A DNA stretch of 64,000 nt from Echinometra lucunter. Its lineage: Eukaryota; Echinodermata; Echinoidea; Camarodonta; Echinometridae. Both the position numbers and the translations under genes were made by a program. The DNA is taken from positions 4,908,323-4,972,322 of the forward strand of contig CM057162.1 of the NCBI GenBank assembly GCA_029962745.1, written 5' to 3'. The notes beneath the pieces are model-generated. The model did not search any database. It worked only from the letters and a program-made list of their open reading frames with translations, and was not told the origin of the DNA. Position 1 is the stretch's first letter. Each line of letters opens with the position of its first letter. Shown one piece after another: positions 63,935 through 64,000 of this stretch.

Positions 63935-64000
63935 AAATAAATAAAATCATTCTCAGATGTGGGGGATTTCGTTCAGCCATGGGCAAGTATACTGCCCCCT
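63232..64000. other. Right edge, no gene seen
   Basis: AT-rich DNA after the gap. Two short plus-strand frames overlap and neither is recognisable. Confidence 0.4.
63895..63945 (+). repeat. AATA tetranucleotide repeat
   Basis: An A-rich run then about ten AATA units near the right edge; a C-tract precedes it (63877-63887). Confidence 0.9.

Overview
The window looks like nuclear DNA of a marine invertebrate deuterostome, most likely a sea urchin or related echinoderm. The reasons are an AT-rich, intron-rich animal gene, a dense mix of short non-autonomous DNA transposons, tRNA-derived SINEs, a CR1-like LINE tail and a Ty3-type LTR retrotransposon, and very many microsatellites. The phylum is inferred from this repeat profile, not from a diagnostic gene. 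Two 500-base N gaps (7285-7784 and 62732-63231) mark scaffold joins.

Only one host protein gene is well supported: a complete clan-2-like cytochrome P450 on the minus strand. It has six coding exons (43846-43375, 6000-5583, 4940-4691, 4213-4025, 3703-3571, 2891-2710). All splice sites are GT-AG, the phases join exactly, and the predicted product is 547 residues with every P450 signature. Five exons lie within 3.3 kb. The first is separated from them by a 37.4-kb intron that makes up most of the window.

Intron 1 (6001-43374) is packed with repeats. The most notable is a 1.7-kb element at 16538-18240. It is built from nine 157-bp-spaced units followed by an ACGG microsatellite and a terminal hairpin, and resembles pearl/Helentron-type non-autonomous Helitrons. 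Most units carry TGACCT half-sites arranged DR4-DR1-DR7, which are textbook nuclear-receptor element spacings, inside a P450 gene. The intron also holds two copies of a piggyBac-like TTAA MITE, several hairpin MITEs, long foldback elements, a TTGGTCTA minisatellite and many trinucleotide and GA tracts. One weak candidate host exon pair lies on the plus strand near 12 kb.

Upstream of the P450 (46052-55855) sits a 9.8-kb Ty3/gypsy-type retrotransposon in the opposite orientation. It has 1.9-kb LTRs that differ only in a C-tract, a TTAT target duplication, a tRNA-Leu-type primer binding site, gag, and pol with protease, RT, RNase H and integrase. The integrase is interrupted by one apparent frameshift. 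The gag frame opens inside the LTR and reads through the primer binding site.

The right flank (55856-64000) holds a hAT MITE with a perfect 8-bp target duplication, two SINE-like sequences, a decayed LINE 3' end, a half copy of a foldback repeat and simple repeats. I found no further host gene there.
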